From Streptomyces venezuelae (GTDB lineage Bacteria; Actinomycetota; Actinomycetes; Streptomycetales; Streptomycetaceae), in contig NZ_CP029192.1 of assembly GCF_008642315.1 (NCBI RefSeq), positions 4,030,001 through 4,094,000 of the forward strand: 64,000 nt of DNA. Reading direction: 5' to 3'. How positions within the stretch are numbered: the first letter of the stretch is position 1; each line of letters opens with the position of its first letter. This document shows, piece after piece, positions 17,720 through 26,557 of the stretch. The notes under the pieces are model-generated. The model worked only from the letters and a program-made list of their open reading frames with translations. It had not been told where the DNA came from and did not search any database. The translations under genes and the position numbers were made by a program.

Positions 17720-19351
17720 ATGAACGGGGGGCGCAGGGCGATCGACCGTGTCCGCGAGGCGTTCCGTCCCGCCGGGACTCCCCGGCCCGACGACGGCTTC
17801 CGGCCGGACGAAGGCCTCTGGTCCGGCGGGACTGCCAGGTCCGGCGGCGGCGCCCGGCCAGACGGCGGTTCTCGGTTCGGCGGGACCTCCCGGTCCGACA
17901 ACGGCTCCCGGTCCGACGGCGGCTCCCGGCCCGGCGGGACGGCCTCCCCGTCCGGCGAAGACCTCCGGTCCGGCGGAACCCCCCGCGTCCCGGTCCACCG
18001 GCGCTTCGGCGGGCGGCTGCGCCGCCGCGGTGTGCAGTTGCGTACCGGCGTGCGCTGGAAGATCGCGGCCGCGATCGCCCTGGTCGGCGCGCTCGTCGCG
18101 ATCGCCCTGAGCCTCGTCGTGCACAACGCCGCGCGCGTCTCGATGCTCGACAACGCGCGCGACGTACAGGACGAGCGCATCCAGTTCGCGCTGCGCCTCT
18201 ACTCCTCCGCGTCCCAGCGCCAGACGCTGCAGTTCGGCACGAAGGTCGACGACCCCGAGCTGCCGCAGGAGCTGCGGCAGAAGGTCCTCACCGGCCGCCG
18301 CGCCACCTACGTGGAGCAGAAGCCCGACGGCGTCCCCGACATCTGGGCCGCCGTGCCGCTCGCGGACGGCCACGTCCTGTCGCTGCACTCCCGCTTCACC
18401 GACCGCAGCGCCACCGTGATGAAGGACCTCGACCAGGCGCTCGTCATCGGTTCGATCGCGGTCGTCTTCGGCGGCTGCGCCCTCGGCGTGCTGATCGGCG
18501 GGCAGCTGTCGCGGCGGCTGCGCAAGGCGGCGACGGCGGCGAGCGAGGTCGCGCAGGGCCAGACGGACGTGAGCGTCCGCGAGGCGATCGGCGGTGTCGT
18601 GAAGGACGAGACCGACGACGTGGCGAGCGCCGTGGACGCCATGGCCGACGCCCTCAAGCAGCGCCTGGAGGCCGAGCGGCGCGTCACCGCGGACATCGCG
18701 CACGAGCTGCGCACGCCGGTGACCGGACTCCTCACGGCCGCCGAGCTGCTGCCGCCGGGCCGGCCGACCGAGCTGGTCAGGGACCGTGCGCAGGCGATGC
18801 GCACGCTCGTCGAGGACGTGCTCGAAGTGGCGCGTCTTGATTCCGCCGCCGAGCGCGCGGAGCTGCAGGACATCACGCTGGGCGAGTTCGTGTCCCGGCG
18901 GATGGCCGTCCTGTCCACGGACGTGACGGTGACGGTGGTGCACGAGTCGGAGGTCACCACCGACCCGCGCCGCCTGGAACGCATCCTCGGCAACCTCGTC
19001 GCCAACGCGGCCAAGCACGGCAAGCCACCCATCGAGGTCAGCGTCGAGGGCCGCGTGGTCCGGGTGCGCGATCACGGGCCCGGCTTCCCCGAAGCGCTCC
19101 TGGACGAGGGCCCGAGCCGTTTCCGCACGGGCAGCACGGACCGTGCGGGCCACGGGCACGGCCTGGGTCTGACGATCGCGGCGGGCCAGGCGCGGGTGCT
19201 GGGCGCGCGGCTCACCTTCCGCAACGTACGCCCCGCGGGCGCGGCTCCCGAGGTGCCGTCCGAGGGCGCGGTCGCGGTGCTGTGGCTGCCGGAGCACGCG
19301 CCCACGAACACGGGCAGCTACCCGGTGCTGAAGCTCCCCGACAACCTGTAA
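17720..19351 (+). CDS. cseC: sensor histidine kinase CseC
   Basis: A 543-residue membrane kinase. Residues about 20-95 are a low-complexity cytoplasmic stretch built of Gly-Gly/Ser/Arg repeats (SGGTARSGG, PDGGSRFGG and similar), absent from a typical kinase. Two membrane helices at about 113-135 and 240-262 flank a sensor domain of about 100 residues; HAMP follows. The phosphoacceptor is His328 in TADIAHELRTP, the N box is near 424 (NLVANAAKHG), and GHGLGLTIA is near 480. It detects envelope damage, including antibiotics that act on peptidoglycan, and signals to CseB. A strong hairpin lies just downstream. Confidence 0.95.
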   Translation: MNGGRRAIDRVREAFRPAGTPRPDDGFRPDEGLWSGGTARSGGGARPDGGSRFGGTSRSDNGSRSDGGSRPGGTASPSGEDLRSGGTPRVPVHRRFGGRLRRRGVQLRTGVRWKIAAAIALVGALVAIALSLVVHNAARVSMLDNARDVQDERIQFALRLYSSASQRQTLQFGTKVDDPELPQELRQKVLTGRRATYVEQKPDGVPDIWAAVPLADGHVLSLHSRFTDRSATVMKDLDQALVIGSIAVVFGGCALGVLIGGQLSRRLRKAATAASEVAQGQTDVSVREAIGGVVKDETDDVASAVDAMADALKQRLEAERRVTADIAHELRTPVTGLLTAAELLPPGRPTELVRDRAQAMRTLVEDVLEVARLDSAAERAELQDITLGEFVSRRMAVLSTDVTVTVVHESEVTTDPRRLERILGNLVANAAKHGKPPIEVSVEGRVVRVRDHGPGFPEALLDEGPSRFRTGSTDRAGHGHGLGLTIAAGQARVLGARLTFRNVRPAGAAPEVPSEGAVAVLWLPEHAPTNTGSYPVLKLPDNL

Positions 19352-19365
19352 GCAAGGGGATACGT

Positions 19366-19404
19366 ACGACGGCCCCCGGCGCGCGATGCGTCGGGGGCCG
19401 TCGT
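19366..19404. terminator. terminator hairpin after cseC, shared with the exporter gene
   Basis: ACGACGGCCCCCG (19366-19378) pairs perfectly over 13 bp with CGGGGGCCGTCGT (19392-19404) around a 13-nt loop, between convergent cseC and the MFS gene. Confidence 0.85.
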
Positions 19405-19424
19405 CCGCCGGGGCGGGGGCGGGA

Positions 19425-21026
19425 TCAGACCGGCTCCGCGACCGTCGTCCGTCCGGCCTCCCGCGCGGAGTCCCCGTCCGCGTTCCCGGCAGGCTTGTCC
19501 GCGGGGCCCGAGCCGCGCAGCGGGACCTCCTTCACGAAGAACGCCGCGATCAGGGCCACGACGCTGATGGCGGCGCCGAGCAGGAAGGCCGAGTGCGTAC
19601 CGGCCGACACCGCGTGCTGGTAGGCGTCCCGGACGGCCTCGGGCAGCATCCTCAGGTGTTCGGCGTCCAGCTGTGCGGACGTCTCGGTGACCTCGCCGCC
19701 GAGCCTGCCCGCGCGCTCGGCCATCACGTCGTGGACGCGGTTGTTGAAGAGCGCGCCCATGATCGCGACGCCGAAGGAGGAGCCGAGCGTACGGAAGAGC
19801 GTGGCGGAGGACGAGGCGACGCCCATGTCCTTCATCTCGACGCTGTTCTGCGCGACCAGCATCGTGATCTGCATCAGGAAGCCCATGCCGGCGCCGAGCA
19901 CCGCCATGTACAGGCCCGAGGTGAGGCGGGAGGTGCCGGTGTCCATCTGGGACAGCAGGTAGAAGCCGGTGACCATGAGGATCGTGCCCGCGATCGGGAA
20001 GAGGCGGTACTTGCCGGTCGAGGTGGTGACGCGGCCGGCGACCATCGAGACGGCCATCATCGAGAGCAGCATCGGCAGGAGCAGCAGCCCCGAGTTGGTC
20101 GCGGACGCGCCCTGCACCGACTGCTGGAAGAGCGGCAGGAACAGCATCGCGCCGAACATCACGAAGCCGGTGATGAAGCCGATCAGAGCCATCAGCGAGA
20201 AGTTGCGGTTGCCGAAGATGTGCAGCGGCATGACCGGTTCCGCGGCCTTCTTCTGTACGAAGAGGAAGCCGACGAGCGAGGCGACGCCGATGCCGATGAG
20301 CTCCATGATCACGGCCGAGCCCCAGGCGTACTCCGAACCGCCCCACGTGGTGACGAGCACGAGCGCGCTGATGCCCACGGTGAGCAGGGCGGCGCCGAGG
20401 TAGTCGATGCGTCCCTGCGCCTTCTTCTTGGGCAGGTGCAGGACGGAGGTCACCATGGCGAGGGCGACGGCGCCCAGCGGCAGGTTGATGTAGAAGGCCC
20501 AGCGCCAGCCGAAGTGGTCGGTGATGGAGCCGCCGACCAGCGGTCCGCCGATCATCGCGACCGCCATGACGCCGGTCATCATGCCCATGTACTTGCCGCG
20601 GTCACGCGGCGGCACCAGGTCACCGATGATCGCCATGACGCCGACCATGAGACCGCCCGCGCCGAGGCCCTGGATGGCCCGGAACCCGATGAGCTGGCCC
20701 ATGCTCTGCGCCATGCCGCTCAGCACCGAGCCGGCCAGGAAGATGACGATGGCGGTGAGGAAGGAGCCCTTCCGCCCGTACATGTCACCGAGCTTGCCCC
20801 AGATGGGGGTGGAGGCCGCGGTCGCCAGGGTGTAGGCGGTCACGACCCACGACAAGTGCTCCATGCCGCCGAGGTCGCCGACGATCGTCGGCATCGCGGG
20901 GCCCACGATCATGTTGTCGAGCATGGCGAGCAGCATCGTGATCATCAGTGCCATCAGCACGACGCGCACGCTGCGCGGCTGCGGCTCCGCCTTCTCCAGG
21001 ACGGCCCCGGTCGGTTTCTCCGGCAT
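19425..21026 (-). CDS. DHA2-family (EmrB/QacA) multidrug MFS transporter
   Basis: A 533-residue proton-coupled exporter with about 14 membrane helices. It has the first-helix motif LDNMIVGPAMPTI, motif A GKLGDMYGRK after helix 2, RAIQGLGAGG (motif B), and motif C GPLVGGSITDHFGW in helix 5. Length and helix count fit QacA/EmrB-type drug exporters. It is divergent from a TetR-family gene with a long inverted repeat between them, so repression relieved by an exported compound is likely. The substrate is unknown. Confidence 0.93.
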   Translation of the reverse strand: MPEKPTGAVLEKAEPQPRSVRVVLMALMITMLLAMLDNMIVGPAMPTIVGDLGGMEHLSWVVTAYTLATAASTPIWGKLGDMYGRKGSFLTAIVIFLAGSVLSGMAQSMGQLIGFRAIQGLGAGGLMVGVMAIIGDLVPPRDRGKYMGMMTGVMAVAMIGGPLVGGSITDHFGWRWAFYINLPLGAVALAMVTSVLHLPKKKAQGRIDYLGAALLTVGISALVLVTTWGGSEYAWGSAVIMELIGIGVASLVGFLFVQKKAAEPVMPLHIFGNRNFSLMALIGFITGFVMFGAMLFLPLFQQSVQGASATNSGLLLLPMLLSMMAVSMVAGRVTTSTGKYRLFPIAGTILMVTGFYLLSQMDTGTSRLTSGLYMAVLGAGMGFLMQITMLVAQNSVEMKDMGVASSSATLFRTLGSSFGVAIMGALFNNRVHDVMAERAGRLGGEVTETSAQLDAEHLRMLPEAVRDAYQHAVSAGTHSAFLLGAAISVVALIAAFFVKEVPLRGSGPADKPAGNADGDSAREAGRTTVAEPV

Positions 21027-21063
21027 GTTTCCCCACTCCCCGTACGATGCCGGGCTCCCCGAT

Positions 21064-21135
21064 ACTTACTTGCCGCCCGGCTAGTTGATTACACTGGGGA
21101 AGGTAGACCCGTAACTAGCCGGTCGTCAAGTAAGT
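21064..21135. promoter_or_regulatory. divergent promoter with long inverted repeat, probable TetR operator
   Basis: A 23-bp arm at 21064-21086 (begins ACTTACTTG) is matched in reverse at 21113-21135 with only two mismatches, separated by 26 bp. On the minus strand TTGACG and TACCTT are 18 bp apart and would serve the exporter; on the plus strand TTACTT and TACACT are 18 bp apart and would serve the regulator. Both sets overlap the arms. Two dimer sites for the adjacent TetR protein are the simplest reading. Confidence 0.65.
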
Positions 21136-21184
21136 TCTTCAGAAGGTCAGTGGAGCCAGTTCAGTGGAGCCGAGGAGCACCCCG

Positions 21185-21778
21185 ATGGGTACGGGCACAG
21201 GCACGAGCAAGCAGCAGCGCCGCGGGAACACGCGCCAACGGATCCAGGACGTGGCTCTCGAACTCTTCGCCGAGCAGGGGTACGAGAAGACGTCGCTGCG
21301 CGAGATCTCCGAGCGTCTGGAGGTCACGAAGGCGGCGCTCTACTACCACTTCAAGACCAAGGAAGACATCCTGACCAGCATCTTCGATGACCTCACCAGG
21401 CCCATCGACGAGCTGATCGCCTGGGGCCACGAGCAGCCGCGACCGGTCTCCCTGGAGACCAAGCAGCAGACCCTCACCCGGTACAGCGAGATCCTCGTCC
21501 ACGCGGCGCCGCTCTTCCGCTTCATGCAGGAGAACCAGGCGACGATGCGCGACCTGAAGACCGGCGAGAGCTTCAAGGACCGCATGCTCGGGATCTACGA
21601 GATCCTCAAGGACCCCGAAGCGCCGATGTCCGACCAGGTGCGCTGCTTCAGCGCGCTGTTCACCATGCACGGCGGGATGTTCGTGCTCAAGGACGCCGAA
21701 GGCGACCCCGAGGAGAAGCGCAAGGCCATCCTGGAGGTCGCCATCGATCTGGTGACACGGGCGCACACGGGCGCCTGA
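21185..21778 (+). CDS. TetR/AcrR family transcriptional regulator
   Basis: A 197-residue repressor. The N-terminal helix-turn-helix lies at about 15-62 with LELFAEQGYEKTSLREISERL and YYHFKTKEDIL. The remainder is a helical ligand-binding domain. The ATG at 21185 is chosen because GAGGAG sits 8 bp before it; a GTG seven codons upstream lacks a site. It is divergent from the exporter across an inverted repeat and very probably represses both genes. The inducer is unknown. Confidence 0.93.
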   Translation: MGTGTGTSKQQRRGNTRQRIQDVALELFAEQGYEKTSLREISERLEVTKAALYYHFKTKEDILTSIFDDLTRPIDELIAWGHEQPRPVSLETKQQTLTRYSEILVHAAPLFRFMQENQATMRDLKTGESFKDRMLGIYEILKDPEAPMSDQVRCFSALFTMHGGMFVLKDAEGDPEEKRKAILEVAIDLVTRAHTGA

Positions 21779-21800
21779 GTACTTGTGGAAGCGTGGTCCG

Positions 21801-22457
21801 TCAGACCTTCACGCCCACCGACGCGAGGAACTTGACCGGGTCGACGGCCGTGCCGTAGTTCGGCGTCGTACGGATCTCGAAGTGCAGGTGAGGGCCGCTG
21901 GAGTTGCCGGTGTTGCCGGAGAGGGCGATGCGCTGGCCGGTGCCCACGGCCTGGCCCACCCGGACGTCGACCTGCGAGAGGTGCGCGTACTGGGAGTACG
22001 TGCCGTTGCTGTGCTTGATCACGACGGCGTTGCCGTACGCGGGGCCGTCACCGGCGCCGTTCGGGCCCGCCTTGACGACGGTGCCGCCGTGCACGGCCCC
22101 GACCGACGTGCCGACCGGCACGGCGAAGTCCTGGCCGGAGTGCTTGTGGGACCACATGGTGCCGCCGAGGCCGAAGGTCGCGGAGAGCGTGTAGTTCTTG
22201 ACCGGGTCGACCCAGGCCGCGGCCTTGGCGGCGGCGGCCTTCTTGACGTCCGCGGCCTTCTTCGCCTGGGCGGCGGCCTGGGCCTGGACGGAGTTCACGG
22301 CGACGCCGGGCAGCGCACCACCGCTCTTGGTGTCACCGGCGGCGACCGAGACCCCCGCGCCGAGGGCCGTCGAGACTCCGACACCCGCGACGACGAAGGC
22401 CACGCGGGTACGGAAGAACGACGGGCCGGGACGGTGGGACTTGGTGCGCTTCGACAT
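21801..22457 (-). CDS. secreted M23-family peptidase
   Basis: A 218-residue peptidoglycan endopeptidase of the LytM type. A basic N terminus and hydrophobic signal segment (residues 18-40) are followed by an Ala/Lys-rich coiled stretch (56-80) and the M23 domain. Metal ligands are His106 and Asp110 of HSGQD and His192 of GPHLHFE, with His190 the partner. The ATG has GGAGGAC 6 bp before it. A long leader upstream has a 7-bp hairpin and three CAGTCGT repeats. It probably acts in cell-wall remodelling during growth or spore germination. Confidence 0.94.
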   Translation of the reverse strand: MSKRTKSHRPGPSFFRTRVAFVVAGVGVSTALGAGVSVAAGDTKSGGALPGVAVNSVQAQAAAQAKKAADVKKAAAAKAAAWVDPVKNYTLSATFGLGGTMWSHKHSGQDFAVPVGTSVGAVHGGTVVKAGPNGAGDGPAYGNAVVIKHSNGTYSQYAHLSQVDVRVGQAVGTGQRIALSGNTGNSSGPHLHFEIRTTPNYGTAVDPVKFLASVGVKV

Positions 22458-22984
22458 GGGGATGTCCTCCGGGGTGTGTGACGACTGCGATGACGACTGC
22501 GTCGAACGACTGCGGCGACGCCTGGCGCGTACGACCGAGGGGGGCATGAACGGACCCGGCAGGCGGGGCGGGCGGATCGCCCGCTGACCACGCTTCGCCG
22601 GGTCGGCCATCCCTTGGTAACCCCCACCCGCCCCGGGTCCCAAAACGCCCATCTACTACCCAAAGCCGTAGCAGGAGGCAGAGATTTAACCCGCTTGACA
22701 CCCCCAAATACGGACAATTACCCCACGGCCCTGTAACGGAACTTCGTCCGACTTGACGCGTTTAACCGCACGTCGGAGCCGCTCCCGACCCGCGCCCGCA
22801 CCAGGACGCCACGCCCGGGGCCCGGGCGCGCCCAAGGTCCCGGGGGCTGCGGGCCGAAGGTCCCGGGGAAGGTCCCGGACGTATCCACTATTCCGCCTAG
22901 TACCGGTCAAATCGCCTGTGCGGCATGTCACCGGCCCCCGAGATCCACCCCGCCGCGAATGTGACCCCCACTACGCTCACGCCC
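22458..22984. other. 527-bp divergent noncoding region between M23 peptidase and first NACHT gene
   Basis: No gene is seen. On the peptidase side three ACGACTGCG copies begin at 22481, 22493 and 22506, and a hairpin GCGGGCG/CGCCCGC spans 22568-22584. On the NACHT side a consensus -35 TTGACA is at 22695-22700 without a good -10, three AAGGTCCCGG copies begin at 22834, 22857 and 22869, and TACGCT (22972-22977) ends 7 bp before the NACHT ATG, suggesting a leaderless start. I looked for a ydaO c-di-AMP riboswitch and did not recognise one. Confidence 0.7.
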
Positions 22985-25900
22985 ATGGATCCCGCGGTCA
23001 TCGGCACCCGCCTGGCATCGAGCGCCGTCGCTCCTCTGATCAAGAAGCTCTTCGTGCGGGAGGGCCCCGGCGCGGGCCTGGTGGAGAAGCCGGTCAGGCT
23101 CTCCTCTCTCGTGTCGTTCAGGGGGGAGCGGCGCACGCTGGGCGGACGGGACGTGCGGCGTCTCGCGGAGCGGCTCGTGGCGGCTTCCCTCGCCTCCCCC
23201 GGCGAGCGCCCCTTCCCGCCGGACGAGGCCGAGGCGGTCGTCGACGCCCTGACCCGGTCGCTCCTCTCGCTGGGCGACCTCGACATGGACGACGTCCAGG
23301 CGGTCCGGCTCGGCCACCGCGAACTGGCCCGCACCCTGACCGGCGACGCCTCGGCGTCCGGCCTCTCCGCCGACGCCGCCCTCTACCTCGACTCGGTCAC
23401 CGAGTGGGCGTGCCTGCACATCCTGCAGTTCTTCACGCAGCGCTCCACGTTCGTCGCGGCGACACTGGTCGCGCAGAGCCGGGGCCAGGCCGAGCTGATC
23501 GCGAAGGTCGACGCGCTGATCGCCCGGAATCCGTCCGCCGGGGCGGAGGACTTGACCTTCGAGCGGCGCTATCTCGCGTACGTGGCGAAGAAGCACTCCA
23601 AGCTGACGATCTTCGGCATCGATCTGGCGGGCTCACCGGGGCGGTGGCCGTTGGACGCGGCGTACATGTCGCTGGAGGCGGTGGAGCCGGGGCGGGTGAC
23701 GACGGCGCGCTTCCTGTCGGGGGCGGAGTACCACGCGGAGGAGGTGGAGGTCGTCGAGCACACGCCGCCGCTCCCCGCGGATCAGGCCCTCGCCACCCAT
23801 GACCGGGTCCTCCTGCGGGGCGAGGCGGGCTCCGGCAAGACCACGCTGGTGCAGTGGCTGGCGGTGAGCGCGGCCCGCGGGGTCGTGGCAGGCCCCGTCG
23901 ACGCCGAGTCGTCCATGACGTACCTCGACGACCGCGTCCCCTACGTACTCCCCCTGCGCACCCTCACCCGCCACGGCGAGCGCCTCCCCGCCCCCGCGGA
24001 CTTCCTGGCCGCCGTCGGCTGCCCGCTCGCCGGCACCCAGCCCCAGGGGTGGGAGGCGCGCGTCCTCACCGCCGGCCGCGCCCTCGTCCTGATCGACGGC
24101 ATCGACGAGATCCCGGACGCCGAGCGCGACCGGACCCGGGCCTGGCTCAGCGACCTCATCGACGCGTTCCCCGGCAACCGCTGGCTGGTGACGTCCCGCC
24201 CGTCGGCCGTACGCGAGGACTGGCTCACCGAGGAGGGCTTCACGGAGCTGACGCTCTCCGCGATGCGGCAGGAGGAGGTGGCGGCGTTCATCGAGCGCTG
24301 GCACACCGCGGCGGCCACGGGGGTGCCGGAGGAGGACACGGAACTCGTCGCGTACGAGGGTCAGCTCCTGGAGGCAGTGCGGTCGAAGCCGGATCTGGGG
24401 CGGCTGGCCACCAACCCGCTCATGTGCGGCCTGATCTGCGCCCTGCACAGGGACCGGCGGGGCTTCCTGCCACTGGGCCGCAAGGATCTGTACACGGCAG
24501 CTCTGTCCATGCTGCTGGTACGGCGGGATCGTGAGCGCCACATGGCGGTCCCGGAGTTGCGGGAGGAGCCGCAACTCCAGTTGCTCCAGCGGCTCGCGTA
24601 CTGGCTGATCCGCAACGGCCGTGCGGTGATGGACCGTTCGCGGGCGGAATCCATCATCGCGGACGCGCTGCCGGCCGTTCCGGAGCTGGCCCCGCTCGGC
24701 GACGCGCGGGCCGTCTACACCCACTTCCTGCACCGCAGCGGGCTGCTGCGTGAACCCGGACCCGGCACGGTCGACTTCGTCCACCGCACGTTCCAGGACT
24801 TCCTGGGGGCGCGGGCGGCGGTCGACGAGGGCGACTTCGGCGTACTCGCCCGGCACGCGGCGGACGACCAGTGGGCGGACGTCATCCGCATGGCGGTGGC
24901 GCAGGCGCGGCCGCGTGAACGGGCGGAGATCCTCGGCGACCTGCTCGCGCACGGAGACCGCCACCCGGACGAGGCGGCCCGCAAACGCATCCATCTCCTC
25001 GCGGCGGCCTGCCTGGAGCACGCGGCGGAGCTGGCGCCCGCGGTGCGGGAGGAGGTGGAGCGGCGGACGGCGGCGCTGATCCCTCCGCGCGACGTGGCGG
25101 ACGCGAAGGCGCTGGCGAAGGTCGGGCCGATGGTGCTCGACCTGTTGCCGGGTCCGGACGGCCTGACGGACGACGAGGCCACGCACGTGACGATCACCGG
25201 GACGCGCGTGGACTCGGACGCGGCGATCCCCTTCCTCGCCCGGTTCGCCCGGCACCGGAGTCTTGGGGTCCGCAGCCAGCTGATGTGGGGGTGGCAACGG
25301 TACGACCGCCGCGCGTACGCGGAGCAGATCATCGCGCAGCTCGACGGCACGGACATCCACTTCACCCTGCGCACCGACGAGCAGATCGCCGAGCTCGAAC
25401 GGCTGGGCCTGCGCCCGCGGAAACTGGACATCAGACCGGGCGTCACCCCGGCCGTGGCCTCCCGCTTCATAGCGGCCTGCGAGCCAACCTTCCTGCTGCT
25501 CAACAGGTTCCCGCCGACCCTGCTGACAGCGGAGGCGCTGAGCGCTCTCCGCCACCTGGACGGACTCAGCGTCGTAGGCGCGTACGAGCCGTGGAGCCTG
25601 GCGCCGTTCCCCGCCGAGGCCCCCTTGCGGTTCCTCGGCCTCGTGGAATCCCGGGCCTCCCTCACCGACCTGCACCTCGCGACCCGGTGGCCGACGCTGG
25701 AGCGGGTGACGTTCGACGACGACGAGAGCCTGGCCGCGACGGACTGGGAGGTGTTCGCCGCCCTGCCGGGCCCCCTCGCCCTGCACCTGCCGGCGTACGC
25801 CATGACGCTCGCCCCGCTGGACCTGACGCTGCCGGGTCTGGTCGACCTGCAGCTCCGCCCCGACGCGTCGTGGACAGCGGCCGCCTCTCGCATCGCCGCG

Positions 25901-26095
25901 CTCGCGCCGGAGCTCAGGCGCCTGTTCCTGCAGAACCGTCCCGAAGACAGCCTCGACCGGCACGCCCCCATCGACGTCTCCGCCCTGGCCCACCACCCGA
26001 GCCTGACGGAACTGACGGTCCCCGCGGCGGCGGTAGGCCTGGACGACCTCCCCGACCGCATCGACGTACACGTCTACGGCCCGCTCACCGATTGA
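22985..26095 (+). CDS. NACHT-domain STAND NTPase 1 (bacterial NLR-like), longest paralogue
   Basis: A 1036-residue protein. The N-terminal helical domain (about 1-220) carries RLASSAVAPLIKKLFV and FFTQRSTF, shared with the paralogue at 27686. A pre-NACHT segment ends WPLDAAYMSLEA. The NACHT domain has Walker A GEAGSGKT (279-286), Walker B LIDGIDE (369-375) with the NACHT-type DGxDE signature, and a VTSRPSAV sensor strand. The helical arm has ATNPLMCGLICALHR and VDFVHRTFQDFLGA near 600. The last 430 residues are helical repeats, then about 230 residues of Leu-rich repeat-like strands, longer than in its paralogues. Probably a regulated oligomerising switch; family members include antiphage proteins. 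Function and ligand are unknown. Confidence 0.88.
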   Translation: MDPAVIGTRLASSAVAPLIKKLFVREGPGAGLVEKPVRLSSLVSFRGERRTLGGRDVRRLAERLVAASLASPGERPFPPDEAEAVVDALTRSLLSLGDLDMDDVQAVRLGHRELARTLTGDASASGLSADAALYLDSVTEWACLHILQFFTQRSTFVAATLVAQSRGQAELIAKVDALIARNPSAGAEDLTFERRYLAYVAKKHSKLTIFGIDLAGSPGRWPLDAAYMSLEAVEPGRVTTARFLSGAEYHAEEVEVVEHTPPLPADQALATHDRVLLRGEAGSGKTTLVQWLAVSAARGVVAGPVDAESSMTYLDDRVPYVLPLRTLTRHGERLPAPADFLAAVGCPLAGTQPQGWEARVLTAGRALVLIDGIDEIPDAERDRTRAWLSDLIDAFPGNRWLVTSRPSAVREDWLTEEGFTELTLSAMRQEEVAAFIERWHTAAATGVPEEDTELVAYEGQLLEAVRSKPDLGRLATNPLMCGLICALHRDRRGFLPLGRKDLYTAALSMLLVRRDRERHMAVPELREEPQLQLLQRLAYWLIRNGRAVMDRSRAESIIADALPAVPELAPLGDARAVYTHFLHRSGLLREPGPGTVDFVHRTFQDFLGARAAVDEGDFGVLARHAADDQWADVIRMAVAQARPRERAEILGDLLAHGDRHPDEAARKRIHLLAAACLEHAAELAPAVREEVERRTAALIPPRDVADAKALAKVGPMVLDLLPGPDGLTDDEATHVTITGTRVDSDAAIPFLARFARHRSLGVRSQLMWGWQRYDRRAYAEQIIAQLDGTDIHFTLRTDEQIAELERLGLRPRKLDIRPGVTPAVASRFIAACEPTFLLLNRFPPTLLTAEALSALRHLDGLSVVGAYEPWSLAPFPAEAPLRFLGLVESRASLTDLHLATRWPTLERVTFDDDESLAATDWEVFAALPGPLALHLPAYAMTLAPLDLTLPGLVDLQLRPDASWTAAASRIAALAPELRRLFLQNRPEDSLDRHAPIDVSALAHHPSLTELTVPAAAVGLDDLPDRIDVHVYGPLTD

Positions 26096-26341
26096 GCTGA
26101 AACCACACGCCTTTGCCCGCACTCGCGGGCGTCACCCCGCACACGTCCGACAGCGCGGTCACGAGGAAGAGCCCCCGACCGCCTTCCTCGTCCGCATCGG
26201 GCCTGCGGGGATTGGGCAGTTGATCGCCGCCGTCGTCGTACGCGGCGATGCGTACGTGGGTGGTGGCGACGGCGGCTCTCAAGTGACGTCGCTCTTCGTG
26301 TGCTGATGCACGTTGGTCACCAGCTCGGAGGTGAGTCCTCC
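26085..26341 (-). pseudogene. remnant of RsbW-like ATP-binding (anti-sigma type) gene
   Basis: On the minus strand the segment LTSELVTNVHQHTK (N box of HATPase_c) is followed after a one-base frameshift near 26281 by VRIAAYDDGG (G1 box region) and GGRGLFLVTALSD (G2 box), ending FQLNR. The N-terminal half is missing and the reading frame is broken, so it is a decayed remnant of about 85 codons. Its 5' break coincides with the 5' break of the DUF397 remnant on the other strand. Its 3' end overlaps the end of the NACHT gene by about 11 nt. Confidence 0.75.
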
Positions 26342-26506
26342 TTCAGCGAGGGAGCCGGCGCCAACTGCGTCTACGTGGCCGCACACCCCACCGGTCGGAT
26401 CCACCTCCAAGAGAGCGACGCCCCGGCCACCACGCTCACCACCAGCCCCACCGCCTTCGCCGCCCTCATACGCACCCTCACCTCGTCCGACCACACGTTC
26501 GGGTGA
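26300..26506 (+). pseudogene. truncated DUF397 gene
   Basis: The open frame encodes SSFSEGAGANCVYVAA, then GRIHLQESDAP and TAFAALIRTL, which is the body of a DUF397 protein. The usual N-terminal W-x-K motif before SSxS is absent, and the first twelve codons are antisense to the N box of the ATPase remnant. DUF397 genes usually follow a WhiJ-like XRE regulator with a nearby RsbW-like ATPase gene; here the regulator is gone. A short product could still be made from the GTG at 26300. Confidence 0.7.
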
Positions 26507-26557
26507 CGTGATCCCAAACTCGCCCAAGGCAAGGTGCCCTGCGCGATCGTCGGCGCC

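Noticed and set aside
22458..22760. ydaO-type c-di-AMP riboswitch upstream of the M23 peptidase
   Set aside because: The region has a hairpin but I could not find the conserved ydaO core; a covariance scan would decide.
23633..26122. Minus-strand open frame of 829 codons over the first NACHT gene
   Set aside because: Antisense shadow; the plus strand has Walker motifs and conserved paralogues.
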